Below the pieces are notes generated by a model. That model did no database searches. It saw only the letters and a program-made list of their open reading frames with translations, and was not told where the DNA came from. Below are positions 20,566 to 32,585 of a stretch of DNA of 64,000 nt, one piece after another. Every line of letters starts with the position of its first letter. The first letter of the stretch is position 1. This DNA comes from Gallionellales bacterium 39-52-133 (GTDB lineage: Bacteria > Pseudomonadota > Gammaproteobacteria > Burkholderiales > Gallionellaceae), in NCBI GenBank assembly GCA_002278935.1, contig NCJL01000008.1, positions 310,001-374,000 of the forward strand, given 5' to 3'. The position numbers and the translations under genes are program-made.

Positions 20566-20634
20566 ACAAGGTTCACACATTGCCCATCAATCCCTGAATA
20601 AGCTTTGCGCGGCGCACAATCTGTCGCCATGTGA

Positions 20635-20661
20635 AATTTATTCAATATAATCAATAACTTG
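20635..20661 (+). repeat. 27-bp intergenic IHF-like element, copy 3
   Basis: Arm AATTTATTCAATAT (two changes from consensus), core AATCAATAACTTG. It lies in the yhbY/greA convergent gap, 42 nt past the greA stop. Confidence 0.75.
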
Positions 20662-20703
20662 CGCAAATACACACGGGCATTCCGGGAATACCCGTGTGAC
20701 TAC

Positions 20704-21176
20704 CTAGATATACAGCACATTGATTATTTCGTATTCGCGCACCCCGCCCGGCGCCTGCACTTCAGCCACATCGCCGCCGTATTTGCCAATCAACGCGCGT
20801 GCTATCGGTGAATTGATGGAAATCTTGCCCTGTTTGATATCGGCTTCATCCTCACCCACGATCTGGTACGTCATCACATCGCCTGTGCTCACGTCTTCCA
20901 GCGCCACCGTCGCGCCAAACACGCAACGGCCATCGGCGTTCAGGGTTTTGGGATCGATAATTTGCGCACTGCCGAGCTTGCCTTCCAGATCGATAATGCG
21001 GCCTTCGATAAATCCCTGGCGCTCCTTGGCAGCCTCATACTCGGCATTTTCAGACAAATCACCCTGCGCGCGCGCTTCGGCAATTGCATTGATCACCCAT
21101 GGACGATCAATGGTTTTCAGGTGATGCAATTCGCTGCGCAGCAGTTCCGCACCCAGCAGGGTCAAAGGTATCTTGC

Positions 21177-21180
<4 letters not shown>
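20704..21180 (-). CDS. greA: Transcription elongation factor GreA
   Basis: Rescues backtracked RNA polymerase by stimulating transcript cleavage through the secondary channel. The N-terminal coiled coil carries the acidic tip in [20 protein letters not shown] (Asp and Glu positions intact), followed by the FKBP-like C-terminal domain. 158 aa is normal. It overlaps the carB end by 4 nt, so it is translated from the carAB transcript, a frequent arrangement in proteobacteria. Confidence 0.97.
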
Positions 21181-24422
<3,242 letters not shown>

Positions 24423-24471
24423 AAATTACTTTGGTTATAAGTGCATGATGGATTGATTCAGTCGCAATTCC

Positions 24472-25611
24472 TCACGTGGCACTCGCACCCCTTTCTTTCA
24501 TCGACGCTACAAAGCGGTCAAACAGATAATCGACGTCCTGCGGACCCGGACTCGCTTCAGGGTGGCCCTGGAAACAGAAGGCGGGCTTGTCGGTCAGCTC
24601 AAAACCTTGCAGGGTGCCGTCAAACAGCGACACATGCGTCACCCTGGCATTTTTGGGCAGGGATTTGATATCCACCGCAAAGCCGTGGTTCTGGCTGGTG
24701 ATCATCACACGCTTGCTCTGCAAGTCCTGCACCGGGTGGTTCGCGCCGCGATGGCCGAATTTCATTTTCAGGGTTTTTGCACCGATGGCCAAACCCATGA
24801 TCTGGTGGCCCAGACAGATGCCAAACAGCGGGATGCCATCCTTTAGGAACTGCTGTGTTGCCGCAATCGCGTAATCGCACGGCTCGGGGTCGCCGGGGCC
24901 ATTCGACAGAAACACGCCATCGGGTTTGAGTGCCATGGCGTCCTCAGGCCTGGTCCTGGCCGGCACGACCGTGACCTTGCAGCCGCGCTCGGCCAGCTTG
25001 CGCAGAATATTGCGCTTCACGCCGAAGTCATAGGCAACCACATGGTATTCGGTTTTTTCAATATCGGCATAACCGGACTTCAAATCCCACTCGCGCTGCG
25101 TCCAGTTGTAAGGTTTGTCGCAAGAAACCACCTGCGCCAGATCCATGCCGTTTATCCCCGCAAAACCTCGTGCAGCAGCCAAAGCTGCCGCCTCATCTGT
25201 GCCCGTGGCGATACAACCGTTTTGCGCACCCTTTTCGCGCAGAATGCGCGTCAGCTTGCGCGTGTCGATATCGGCGATGGCCACCACTTTATTGGCTTTA
25301 AGGTAGTCCGACAGTGACTGCGTGCTGCGCCAGTTGCTCACCGTTTGCGACAAGTCACGTATTACCAGCCCGCTGGCAAACACCTGGTTTGATTCAATAT
25401 CTTCAGTATTAACCCCTACGTTGCCGATATGCGGATAGGTCAGGGTAACAATTTGCTTGCAATAGGACGGATCGGTAAGAATTTCCTGATAGCCGGACAT
25501 AGCGGTATTGAATACCACTTCGCCGACGCTGGCGCCTTCGGCTCCGATAGAAATGCCACGAAACACTGTTCCATCGGCTAAAACTAGAATGGCAGGGCTC
25601 GTTTGTGACAC
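24472..25611 (-). CDS. carA: Carbamoyl-phosphate synthase small subunit
   Basis: Glutaminase subunit supplying ammonia to CarB. The class I amidotransferase domain has the nucleophile in [13 protein letters not shown] and the His-Glu pair in [13 protein letters not shown]; the N-terminal domain has the LADGTVFRG and [14 protein letters not shown] blocks. The start is a GTG at 25611 (reading [14 protein letters not shown]) because GGGGGA lies seven bases ahead. The upstream ATG at 25650 has no ribosome site, would add 13 unconserved residues, and lies against the leader hairpin. Confidence 0.96.
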   Translation of the reverse strand: MSQTSPAILVLADGTVFRGISIGAEGASVGEVVFNTAMSGYQEILTDPSYCKQIVTLTYPHIGNVGVNTEDIESNQVFASGLVIRDLSQTVSNWRSTQSLSDYLKANKVVAIADIDTRKLTRILREKGAQNGCIATGTDEAAALAAARGFAGINGMDLAQVVSCDKPYNWTQREWDLKSGYADIEKTEYHVVAYDFGVKRNILRKLAERGCKVTVVPARTRPEDAMALKPDGVFLSNGPGDPEPCDYAIAATQQFLKDGIPLFGICLGHQIMGLAIGAKTLKMKFGHRGANHPVQDLQSKRVMITSQNHGFAVDIKSLPKNARVTHVSLFDGTLQGFELTDKPAFCFQGHPEASPGPQDVDYLFDRFVASMKERGASAT

Positions 25612-25654
25612 CGGTTGATCCCCCAAGAAAAATGACACGGTAGATGACATAAAG

Positions 25655-25685
25655 AAGCGGGACGAACAGATCGTTCATCCCGCTT
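25655..25685 (-). promoter_or_regulatory. carA leader hairpin
   Basis: AAGCGGGA/TCCCGCTT and GAAC/GTTC pair around a 5-nt loop; the intervening pair is a G-U wobble in the minus-strand RNA, giving a stem of 13 pairs followed by CTTT. It begins only about 8 nt after the predicted transcription start and ends about 43 nt before the GTG start. It could be an attenuator or a 5'-end stabilising structure for carAB-greA. Confidence 0.6.
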
Positions 25686-25699
25686 TTGATTTAAGTCGA

Positions 25700-25728
25700 A
25701 TTATACCCGAATACAGGGGGGGGATCAA
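25700..25728 (-). promoter_or_regulatory. Sigma-70 promoter of carA-carB-greA
   Basis: On the minus strand: -35 TTGATC (25723-25728), a 17-nt spacer, -10 TATAAT (25700-25705). The spacer contains eight C in a row directly after the -35 hexamer. Predicted start of transcription near 25693. Confidence 0.75.
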
Positions 25729-25805
25729 ATTAGGCGGCGTTTGCACCCTGCTGACTGCAAGCAGCCTGCATTTATGAATTTAAATTTTTTAGTCACAATC
25801 CTGAG

Positions 25806-26555
25806 TTATGCCGGCAAGACGCTTTCCCGGTTGGCAACCGTAAGGTTCAAGGCAGAGGCAATCGCCATTTCGGCATCCCGGGCAAGCTCGCGCCTGACCT
25901 TGCCGTGCGCGTCGATGGGTGGCATAAATTCAATTTCTGCATAAATGATGGCCTCGCTCAGGATCAGTGCCAGTGAATCGCCAAAGGTCAGCTCGTCAAT
26001 ATAGGCAGGGGCGGTATTCAGCGTGCCATCTGCATGGGAATAGCGTATGGCTGCCGGCCAAATCCTGCTCTGGCTGTGCACGGCAGGCTGCAGCAGCGAG
26101 GCGTGAAATGGCCGCAGCATGCTGCCATTGCTGGTGGTGCCTTCCGGGAATACGACTTCATTGTTGACTCGGGCGGTATCATGCCGCTTGGTGCGGTCAA
26201 TAAACAAAGTGCCCGTCTTGCTGGCCAGCCAGCCGACAACCGGCCAGGAGCGCACTTCAACCTTGGACACAAAGCGTACCGGACGCACTGCATTCAGCAG
26301 GTAAATATCCAGCCATGAAACATGATTGGCAACCAGCATCACATTCTGCGCCGCCAAATCAGGCACCACACCATTAAGCCGGATTTTGACATTCAGAATA
26401 CCCATCAAACCGTTATTCCAGCGCCGCTCCACACGTATACGCACCTTGGCCGGCAGCCACGGGAACACCAGTGCTGCTATCGCCACCGCGTACAGGACGT
26501 GCACAGCCATGCGGCTGAGACGGTAGGAACGAACAATATAATGGTTTTTCTTCAA
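25806..26555 (-). CDS. olsA: PlsC-family acyltransferase, likely lyso-ornithine lipid O-acyltransferase (OlsA), with internal gap
   Basis: Membrane-associated 1-acylglycerol-phosphate acyltransferase fold, 249 aa. An N-terminal hydrophobic segment (about 17-37) precedes block I NHVSWLD (H-x4-D), block II GTLFIDRTKR and block III VFPEGTTS. Because it lies 3 nt downstream of an OlsB-like gene, the likely role is the second acylation of ornithine lipid, inferred from context. Oddity: only 11 residues separate IDRTKR from FPEG, while E. coli PlsC has about 23, so about 12 codons between blocks II and III seem to be missing in frame. Activity may be impaired. Confidence 0.75.
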   Translation of the reverse strand: MKKNHYIVRSYRLSRMAVHVLYAVAIAALVFPWLPAKVRIRVERRWNNGLMGILNVKIRLNGVVPDLAAQNVMLVANHVSWLDIYLLNAVRPVRFVSKVEVRSWPVVGWLASKTGTLFIDRTKRHDTARVNNEVVFPEGTTSNGSMLRPFHASLLQPAVHSQSRIWPAAIRYSHADGTLNTAPAYIDELTFGDSLALILSEAIIYAEIEFMPPIDAHGKVRRELARDAEMAIASALNLTVANRESVLPA

Positions 26556-26558
26556 TCG

Positions 26559-27311
26559 TTATTGACCCAAAAAATGCTTTGCGTAACGTTTGTTAAGCCG
26601 CGACATCGGCAACAGCACAAGCAAATCGGCGGTATTGAAATCCGGATCCCAGGCCGGATCTCCGCACACATAGGCGCCCAGACGCAAATAACCCTTTACC
26701 AGTGGCGGCAGGAATACTTCAGCCTGGTCATCCAGCGCATCAACAGGGAGCGCGCAATTCGGAAAAACACGCCATTCAAGCGGGCTCATGCTGTCCAGCT
26801 TGACCTTATTATAAATATTCGCCGCATTATGACCACCATCCGCCATGCTGATGCTGGCACAGCCGATAAGATACTCATACTTGTTCTTCACCATGTACTG
26901 CGCCATGCCGGCCCACAGCAGCGTAATCACACCGCCACCCCGGTAATCCGGATGCACACAGGAGCGTCCCACTTCAACCATGCTGCTGCGCAAGTTATCC
27001 AGACGGGATAAGTCAAACTCGCCCTCCGAATAATATCCGCCGGCCTTTTTTGCCTGATCGGGGGAAAGGATGCGGTAAGTGCCCACCACTTCATTGGTGT
27101 CGGTATCGCGCACCAGCAGATGATCGCAATAACGGTCATATCGGTCCTGGTCTATACGCTCTTCCTGACCGGGCATTTTTGCGCCCATTTCCTCGGCAAA
27201 TACCTTGTAGCGCAGCTTCTGTGCCTCACGCACTTCGCTTTCTGTGCGCGCCAGATTCATCGAGAATTGCTGCTTTTCTTTTTGTACGACTTGCGTTTGC
27301 TGCTGCAACAT
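26559..27311 (-). CDS. olsB: OlsB-like ornithine N-acyltransferase (GNAT fold)
   Basis: 250 aa. Matches the OlsB/hemolysin-like acyl-ACP-dependent GNAT group: LRYKVFAEEMGA near the N-terminus, YCDHLLVRD, VVGTYRIL, VEVGRSCVHPDYRGGGVITLLW (acyl-donor loop), YLIGCASISM and a C-terminal PPLVKGYLRLGAYVCGDPAWDPDFNTADLL. OlsB places a 3-hydroxyacyl group on ornithine, the first step to phosphorus-free ornithine lipids. The ATG at 27311 is used because AAGGAG lies six bases upstream; the ATG at 27317 abuts that site. The Pho-box-like repeats upstream fit the known phosphate-starvation control of this pathway in other bacteria. Confidence 0.8.
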   Translation of the reverse strand: MLQQQTQVVQKEKQQFSMNLARTESEVREAQKLRYKVFAEEMGAKMPGQEERIDQDRYDRYCDHLLVRDTDTNEVVGTYRILSPDQAKKAGGYYSEGEFDLSRLDNLRSSMVEVGRSCVHPDYRGGGVITLLWAGMAQYMVKNKYEYLIGCASISMADGGHNAANIYNKVKLDSMSPLEWRVFPNCALPVDALDDQAEVFLPPLVKGYLRLGAYVCGDPAWDPDFNTADLLVLLPMSRLNKRYAKHFLGQ

Positions 27312-27357
27312 AGTCATCTCCTTATCATTAAATCGATAAGGCTAAGTTACGCAGCCA

Positions 27358-27401
27358 AGGTGACAAGCAGGTTACATAGTGGTTAAACTTTGGTTAAACA
27401 G
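27358..27401 (-). promoter_or_regulatory. Four 11-bp direct repeats upstream of olsB, Pho-box-like
   Basis: On the minus strand four consecutive 11-mers carry TTTAACC, TTTAACC, TGTAACC and TGTCACC at the same offset. An 11-bp period of half-sites is the hallmark of PhoB/OmpR-family binding; TGTAA and TGTCA are PhoB-like half-sites. A TAACTT that could be the -10 follows nine bases after the last half-site. Confidence 0.55.
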
Positions 27402-27410
27402 AGTGGCATT

Positions 27411-27444
27411 AAAATAAAACTGCCCGGGAAAAATAGCCGGGCAG
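27411..27444 (-). terminator. Rho-independent terminator after the CopD-like gene
   Basis: On the minus strand CTGCCCGG pairs with CCGGGCAG around a 9-nt loop, followed by TTTTATTTT. It separates the CopD-like gene from olsB. Confidence 0.75.
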
Positions 27445-27459
27445 AAAGAGCCATTAATT

Positions 27460-27486
27460 AAAATATTAAATAAAATCAAGTTCTTA
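27460..27486 (+). repeat. 27-bp intergenic IHF-like element, copy 4
   Basis: Arm AAAATATTAAATAA, core AATCAAGTTCTTA. It lies 27 nt past the CopD-like stop, between that stop and the terminator. Confidence 0.8.
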
Positions 27487-27513
27487 CAATTAAATCAGCA
27501 TGCATCTGTTGCG

Positions 27514-27969
27514 TTAAAAACTGTGGCCGAGTTCGGCTACCGTAATTGTCAGCAGGCCTATCGTCAAATTCAGTCCTACCAGTTTTCTGATCGTGCCCAG
27601 CATTGCACCGGCGGCGGGCCACTCCTGTTTGGTCACATGGCGATTAAACGGCACATAGCATTTGAAAAAAACATAGACATAGATCAGCGTCATCACCAGC
27701 CCCATCAGCAGCATGAGATTGATGTAGAGCGGCAGATTGGCGAAACCACCAAACAGATAAATCATGTAGAAACCACTCACCAGCACCAGAAATACCGCCA
27801 GCCATACCCAGTTGAAAAATTTGCTGAATACCTTGTCCCATAGCTTCAGTCTTTCGGGAGGTTGCAGCACTTCTGCAGCGCTTGGACGCAATACGACATA
27901 GGCAAAAAACATGCCGCCTACCCACACGACAATCGACAGCAGATGGATGAGTTTCATGAATGACAGCAT
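27514..27969 (-). CDS. CopD/HemJ-like four-helix membrane protein
   Basis: 151 aa with four predicted membrane helices (about 5-27, 50-75, 80-103, 125-148). LIHLLSIVVWVGGMFFAYVVLRP at the N-terminus is typical of the CopD-like superfamily, in which histidines in the helices can bind copper or heme; here His in the first helix and in the final GHSF are candidates. The precise role (copper resistance, HemJ-type protoporphyrinogen oxidation or other) cannot be decided. The start ATG has AGGAG seven bases upstream. It is followed by a terminator, so it ends the long envelope operon or forms its own unit. Confidence 0.7.
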   Translation of the reverse strand: MLSFMKLIHLLSIVVWVGGMFFAYVVLRPSAAEVLQPPERLKLWDKVFSKFFNWVWLAVFLVLVSGFYMIYLFGGFANLPLYINLMLLMGLVMTLIYVYVFFKCYVPFNRHVTKQEWPAAGAMLGTIRKLVGLNLTIGLLTITVAELGHSF

Positions 27970-28005
27970 GGCTATTCTCCTTTTGTATATTAGTTTACGG
28001 ACTGG

Positions 28006-28575
28006 CTACAGTAATTCACGAACGGGCCTGAAACTTTTCCGGTGTTCCGGTGTAATGCCGTGTTTCTTTAATGCCGCGAGATGCGCCGCTGTCGGGTAGC
28101 CCTTGTGTGCGTCAAACCCGTATTGCGGAAAACGCTCATGCATTTGCAGCATGGCCTCATCGCGTGCTGTTTTGGCGAGTATGGAAGCGGCGGAGATCGC
28201 TGCCACTGTGCTGTCGCCTTTTACAATCGCACGGCTGGTGATGCCTGTTTTCGGGCAATACAAGCCATCCACCAGCACTTCATGCGGGCGCAGCGATAAA
28301 GATTCAATCGCGCGCTTCATCGCCAGCAGGCTCGCCTGCAATATATTGATCTCATCAATTTCTTCTGCCGAGGCGGTAGCGATAGACCAGGCTACGGCGT
28401 GCTGGCGAATTTCTGCAGCCAGATGATTACGCTTGCTCTCGTTGAGTTTTTTCGAGTCAGCCAGACCGGCGATCGGGTGCCTGTCATCCAGTATCACTGC
28501 CGCGGCATACACCGGCCCCGCGAGCGGGCCTCGTCCTGCCTCATCTACACCGCAAACCCACAGGCTGGCATTCAT
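28006..28575 (-). CDS. rnhB: Ribonuclease HII
   Basis: Cuts RNA in RNA-DNA hybrids and removes misincorporated ribonucleotides. The motif [14 protein letters not shown] near the N-terminus holds the first acidic pair; a later Asp in VLVDGLYCP and the [19 protein letters not shown] segment complete the site. 189 aa is normal. It overlaps lpxB by 4 nt (ATGA) and closes the lpx cluster, as in many proteobacteria. Confidence 0.97.
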   Translation of the reverse strand: MNASLWVCGVDEAGRGPLAGPVYAAAVILDDRHPIAGLADSKKLNESKRNHLAAEIRQHAVAWSIATASAEEIDEINILQASLLAMKRAIESLSLRPHEVLVDGLYCPKTGITSRAIVKGDSTVAAISAASILAKTARDEAMLQMHERFPQYGFDAHKGYPTAAHLAALKKHGITPEHRKSFRPVRELL

Positions 28576-29732
28576 CCGCGCGCACCCAGAAATGGCAGCA
28601 CTGCTGCAGCCGCTCTTTTCGCCGCATCCTGTTTCAGCAGCAGATGCATTTCGGTAAAGCGCTCCTCCAGTTCTGTCACGGCCTGTTTATTCGCCACCAG
28701 GTTGAGCAATGCCTGCGCCAGATTTTCAGGTGTGGCGTCATCCTGCAACAACTCCGGCACCACAAATTTTCCGGACAGGATATTGGGCAGCCCCACATAG
28801 GGCAGATATTGCTTGCGCTTGGCCAGCCAATAGCTGAAGCCTGACATTTTGTAAGTAATCACCATTGGGCGCTTGAGCAGGGCCGCCTCCAGCGTGGCGG
28901 TACCCGATGCCACCAGCACTCCGTCTGCCGCGATCATCGCATCATGAGCATGGCCGAAAAGCAGGGTGAGGGGTAAATCATGTGCTTCTGCACGCCAGAT
29001 TGCCTCTTCAAAAATATTGCGCGTTTCGCGGCTGCCAAGTGGCACCAGAAACTGCGCATCGGGCATGGTTTTCAAAATCAACTTTGCCGTCTCGATATAG
29101 GTTCTGGCCAATTGGCGCACTTCGCTTTTTCGGCTGCCCGGCAACATTGCAAACACCTTGGCGTTGATCGGCTGTATGCGCATTTGTTCGCGCATGGCGA
29201 GGCGATTGGGCTTTTCCAGCAGGATGTCCGCCAGGGGGTGGCCCACATAGGTCACCGGCACGCCCGCCTTTTCATACAGCGGCACTTCAAACGGAAACAG
29301 GGCCAGCATATGCGACACCGCACGCTTTATTTTATGTATACGCTCACCGCGCCACGCCCAGATAGACGGGCTGACATAATGCACCGTGGGAATGCCGTGG
29401 TGTTTGAGTGCCAGCTCAAGATCAAAATTGAAATCCGGCGCATCGATTCCTATAAACAGATCGGGCGGATTGGCGATTAACTGCTTGCGCAAGCTGCTGC
29501 GGATACCCGCTATTTCACGGTAATGACGCAGCACCTCCATATATCCCATCACCGACAATTTTTCCATCGGGTAGAGCACCTGCATGCCCGCTGCCTGCAT
29601 CTTCGGACCGCCAATTCCGGTGAAGCGCACATTTGGCATCACCTCCCTGATGGCCAGCATTAAATGGCTGGCGAGCAGATCGCCTGAAGCCTCGCCCGCC
29701 ACCATGGCTATAGTTTTAGTTGCTTGATTCAT
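28572..29732 (-). CDS. lpxB: Lipid-A-disaccharide synthase
   Basis: Condenses UDP-diacylglucosamine with lipid X at the inner membrane to form the lipid A disaccharide. Conserved blocks: [15 protein letters not shown] near the N-terminus, [57 protein letters not shown] and [11 protein letters not shown]. 386 aa is full length. It sits between lpxA and rnhB. Confidence 0.98.
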   Translation of the reverse strand: MNQATKTIAMVAGEASGDLLASHLMLAIREVMPNVRFTGIGGPKMQAAGMQVLYPMEKLSVMGYMEVLRHYREIAGIRSSLRKQLIANPPDLFIGIDAPDFNFDLELALKHHGIPTVHYVSPSIWAWRGERIHKIKRAVSHMLALFPFEVPLYEKAGVPVTYVGHPLADILLEKPNRLAMREQMRIQPINAKVFAMLPGSRKSEVRQLARTYIETAKLILKTMPDAQFLVPLGSRETRNIFEEAIWRAEAHDLPLTLLFGHAHDAMIAADGVLVASGTATLEAALLKRPMVITYKMSGFSYWLAKRKQYLPYVGLPNILSGKFVVPELLQDDATPENLAQALLNLVANKQAVTELEERFTEMHLLLKQDAAKRAAAAVLPFLGARG

Positions 29733-29741
29733 GTTAATAAT

Positions 29742-30512
29742 TTATCGGACGATGCCGCGCTGAGAGCGGTTAAGAAAATCGGCCATGATCTGCACTTCCG
29801 TATTTTCTGTAACCTGTTGATTTAATTGAATTTTTGCCTCTTCAAGAGTCAGGCCGGAACGATACAGTGTCTTGTACGCGCGTTTAATCGCGGCGAGCGC
29901 ATCCCCAGAAAAACCGCGGCGCTTCAGACCTTCGGAATTAATGCCATGCGGCGCAGCCGGGCTGCCGGAAACTTTCACATACGGCGGAATATCATGCAAC
30001 AGTACGGTGCCGACGGCAGTCATTACATGCGCACCGATCTGGCAGAACTGATGCACACCGGTGAAGCCGCCCAGAATCACAAAGTCATCAATGATTACAT
30101 GCCCTGCCAGTTGCGTGCTGTTGGCGAAAATCACATTGTTTCCTACCTGGCAATCATGCGCGACGTGGACATAGGCCATCACCCAATTATTGTTGCCCAT
30201 GCGGGTCACGCCCACATCCTGCACGGTGCCAATATTGAAAGTGCAACTTTCACGGATGACATTGTTGTCGCCTATCTCAAGCCTGGTAGGCTCACCCGCA
30301 TACTTCTTGTCCTGCGGCACCTCGCCGATCGAGCAGAACTGAAATATCTGGTTATTTTTACCAATACGGGTGTGACCGGTAACGACCACATGCGGCCCGA
30401 TTTTCGTTCCCGCGCCGATTTCGACATGCTCGCCAATAATGGAATACGCGCCGACCTGAACATCATCAGCAAGCCTTGCAGCGGGATGTATGATGGCTGT
30501 CGGATGACGCAT
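29742..30512 (-). CDS. lpxA: UDP-N-acetylglucosamine acyltransferase
   Basis: First lipid A step: transfers 3-hydroxyacyl from ACP to UDP-GlcNAc. Left-handed beta-helix hexapeptide repeats run through the first two thirds (IGPHVVVTGHTRIG, NNNVIRESCTFNIGT); the catalytic His lies in the AYVHVAHDCQVGN region near residue 122. The C-terminal helical region contains LKRRGFSGDALAAIKRAYK. 256 aa is normal. Its ATG overlaps the fabZ stop (TAATG). Confidence 0.98.
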   Translation of the reverse strand: MRHPTAIIHPAARLADDVQVGAYSIIGEHVEIGAGTKIGPHVVVTGHTRIGKNNQIFQFCSIGEVPQDKKYAGEPTRLEIGDNNVIRESCTFNIGTVQDVGVTRMGNNNWVMAYVHVAHDCQVGNNVIFANSTQLAGHVIIDDFVILGGFTGVHQFCQIGAHVMTAVGTVLLHDIPPYVKVSGSPAAPHGINSEGLKRRGFSGDALAAIKRAYKTLYRSGLTLEEAKIQLNQQVTENTEVQIMADFLNRSQRGIVR

Positions 30513-30958
30513 TATTTATCCCTCAAGGTGGCCATCAATTTTCCTTCCGCGACGATTTTTCCATCAACTTCGGCAGTCGCGACATATTTCCAGATACCAC
30601 GCTTGGTGCTTTCGATTGCGACCCTGAAAATAACCTGATCGCCCGGGCCGACCGGGCGCTTGAATCGCGCTTCATCAATCCCGACAAAGTAATAAACCGA
30701 ATCATCACTGGGTAAAGCGCCCATGGTTTTAAACGACAAGATGGCGGCAACCTGCGCCATCGCCTCAACAATCAGCACACCGGGCATCACCGGATGATGC
30801 GGGTAGTGACCAGGAAAAAAAGGCTCATTGATAGTGACGTTTTTCAATGCCACTATGTTTTTACCCGGCTCCACTTCCAGCACACGATCCACCAGTAGAA
30901 ACGGATAGCGGTGCGGCAGATGTTGCAGAATGTCATGGATGTCCATCTGAGTGCTCAT
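30512..30958 (-). CDS. fabZ: 3-hydroxyacyl-[acyl-carrier-protein] dehydratase FabZ
   Basis: Dehydrates 3-hydroxyacyl-ACP in fatty acid elongation, competing with LpxA/LpxD for substrate. The hot-dog fold signature [14 protein letters not shown] and the active segment [24 protein letters not shown] (His and Glu present) are intact. 148 aa. It sits in the lpxD-fabZ-lpxA order, which ties phospholipid and lipid A supply together. Confidence 0.98.
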   Translation of the reverse strand: MSTQMDIHDILQHLPHRYPFLLVDRVLEVEPGKNIVALKNVTINEPFFPGHYPHHPVMPGVLIVEAMAQVAAILSFKTMGALPSDDSVYYFVGIDEARFKRPVGPGDQVIFRVAIESTKRGIWKYVATAEVDGKIVAEGKLMATLRDK

Positions 30959-30972
30959 TAAATTTTCCCCTG

Positions 30973-32010
30973 TTATTTCTTTAATAATTCAATTTGTTGT
31001 TCAAGCTGTTTAATTCGGTCGGCCATCTCATCCAGATGCCTTACATGGGCGGCATTTTTGCGCCATGTTTGCGTCTTGCTGAAAGGGAAAATACCACAAT
31101 AACTGCCGCGTTCCCTGATGGACTTTCCCACCAGCGTAAAGGAGGAAACCTCCACATAGTCGGCAATCTGCAGATGGCCCAAGATACCGGCACTACCGCC
31201 TATGCGGCAGTAGCGCCCAATATTGGCACTGCCCGCTATCCCGACACAGCCGGCAATGGCGGTGTGCGCACCAACCCGAACATTGTGCGCAATCTGTATC
31301 TGGTTATCCAGCTTGACATCGTCTTCAATGACCGTGTCATCCAGTGCCCCCCGGTCTATCGTCGTATTGGCGCCTATCTCCACATCATCACCAATCACAA
31401 CGCGCCCGATCTGGGGTATTTTCAGCCAGCGGCCTTCCTCCATCGCGATGCCGAAACCATCCGCGCCTATTACCACGCCGGAGTGCGCAATCAAATTATT
31501 GCCCAGCACGCAATCATGGTAAATCACCACACGCGGATACAGGCGTGCGTTTTCGCCTATCACTACGCCGGCACCGATATTGCAGCCCGACATGATTACG
31601 CTGTTTGCACCAATGTGAGCTCCCTCGCCGATCACCACATGCGCATCAATCTGCACACCGGGCGAAATTACTGCGCCCTCACCTATCACTGCGCTTGCGT
31701 GTATACCCGCAACAGCAACAGGCAGTGGATTCAAAAAGGCGGAGAGTTTTGCAAAGTAGGCATACGGGTTGTCGCACACAATGCGCGGACGCGTGGTCGC
31801 ATCGGCATCTGCCGCGCCCAGAATCACAGCACCGGCACTGGTCTTATCCAGTTGCGCACGGTATTTGCTGTTTGCCAGAAACGCTATCTGATGTGACTGC
31901 GCGCTATCCAGCGTGGCAATTTGACTGATCAGGACAGCAGAATCACCCTGCACGCTGCCGCCAAAGCGCGCGGCTATATCTTTTAAACTATAGGCTGTAC
32001 GCTTCATCAT
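30973..32010 (-). CDS. lpxD: UDP-3-O-acylglucosamine N-acyltransferase
   Basis: Adds the second 3-hydroxyacyl chain in lipid A synthesis. N-terminal uridine-binding domain (about 1-100), then a long hexapeptide-repeat beta-helix with the catalytic His region in [21 protein letters not shown], and a C-terminal helix ([18 protein letters not shown]) that packs the trimer. 345 aa is normal. Two adjacent ATG codons could start it. Confidence 0.97.
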   Translation of the reverse strand: MMKRTAYSLKDIAARFGGSVQGDSAVLISQIATLDSAQSHQIAFLANSKYRAQLDKTSAGAVILGAADADATTRPRIVCDNPYAYFAKLSAFLNPLPVAVAGIHASAVIGEGAVISPGVQIDAHVVIGEGAHIGANSVIMSGCNIGAGVVIGENARLYPRVVIYHDCVLGNNLIAHSGVVIGADGFGIAMEEGRWLKIPQIGRVVIGDDVEIGANTTIDRGALDDTVIEDDVKLDNQIQIAHNVRVGAHTAIAGCVGIAGSANIGRYCRIGGSAGILGHLQIADYVEVSSFTLVGKSIRERGSYCGIFPFSKTQTWRKNAAHVRHLDEMADRIKQLEQQIELLKK

Positions 32011-32021
32011 AAAAACGGAAA

Positions 32022-32525
32022 TTATTTTTCGGTCGACAGGTATTGCAACACCTTGTCCGTGATATCAATTTTGGGATTGCGATAGACCGCTTCCTGCAAT
32101 ATCAGGTCATACCTTTCGCTTTCGGCGATCGCCTTGATTGCCTTGTTGGCTCGCGCGAGCACCAATGCCAACTCCTCGTTTTTGCGCAAATTCAAGTCTT
32201 CGCGAAATTCGCGCTGCATGCGCTGCAATGTCACATTGAGATTGGCAAGTTCGCGTTCTTTGCTGCGATGTTCCGCATCGAGAAGCGTCATGCCTTCCTT
32301 GTCAAAATACATTTGAATTTCCCTGGCCTGCCGGGAAATCTTCTTCATCTCCTGATCGCGCAACTCGAACTCTTTTTCAATCTTCTTTTCCGCCTGCACC
32401 GCAGGCGCTGATTCACGCAGGATGCGCTCCGTATCAACCACCCCGATGCGAAAATCATCCGCATGACAGACAGAGAAAACAAACACAAACAGGATAGCAG
32501 TGCTGAGCTTAAATATGCTTTTCAT
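32022..32525 (-). CDS. skp: Periplasmic OmpH/Skp-family chaperone
   Basis: Holds unfolded outer-membrane proteins in transit through the periplasm. It begins with a clear Sec signal peptide ([17 protein letters not shown], cleavage near residue 22), then a Skp head ([17 protein letters not shown]) and long charged coiled-coil arms rich in Lys, Glu and Arg. 167 aa. Placed between bamA and lpxD, as in E. coli. Confidence 0.94.
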   Translation of the reverse strand: MKSIFKLSTAILFVFVFSVCHADDFRIGVVDTERILRESAPAVQAEKKIEKEFELRDQEMKKISRQAREIQMYFDKEGMTLLDAEHRSKERELANLNVTLQRMQREFREDLNLRKNEELALVLARANKAIKAIAESERYDLILQEAVYRNPKIDITDKVLQYLSTEK

Positions 32526-32585
32526 TTATTGCTCCCAGATAAAACATCAAGTAGTCAAACGACCATTTATGCGAAGCCACAATAC

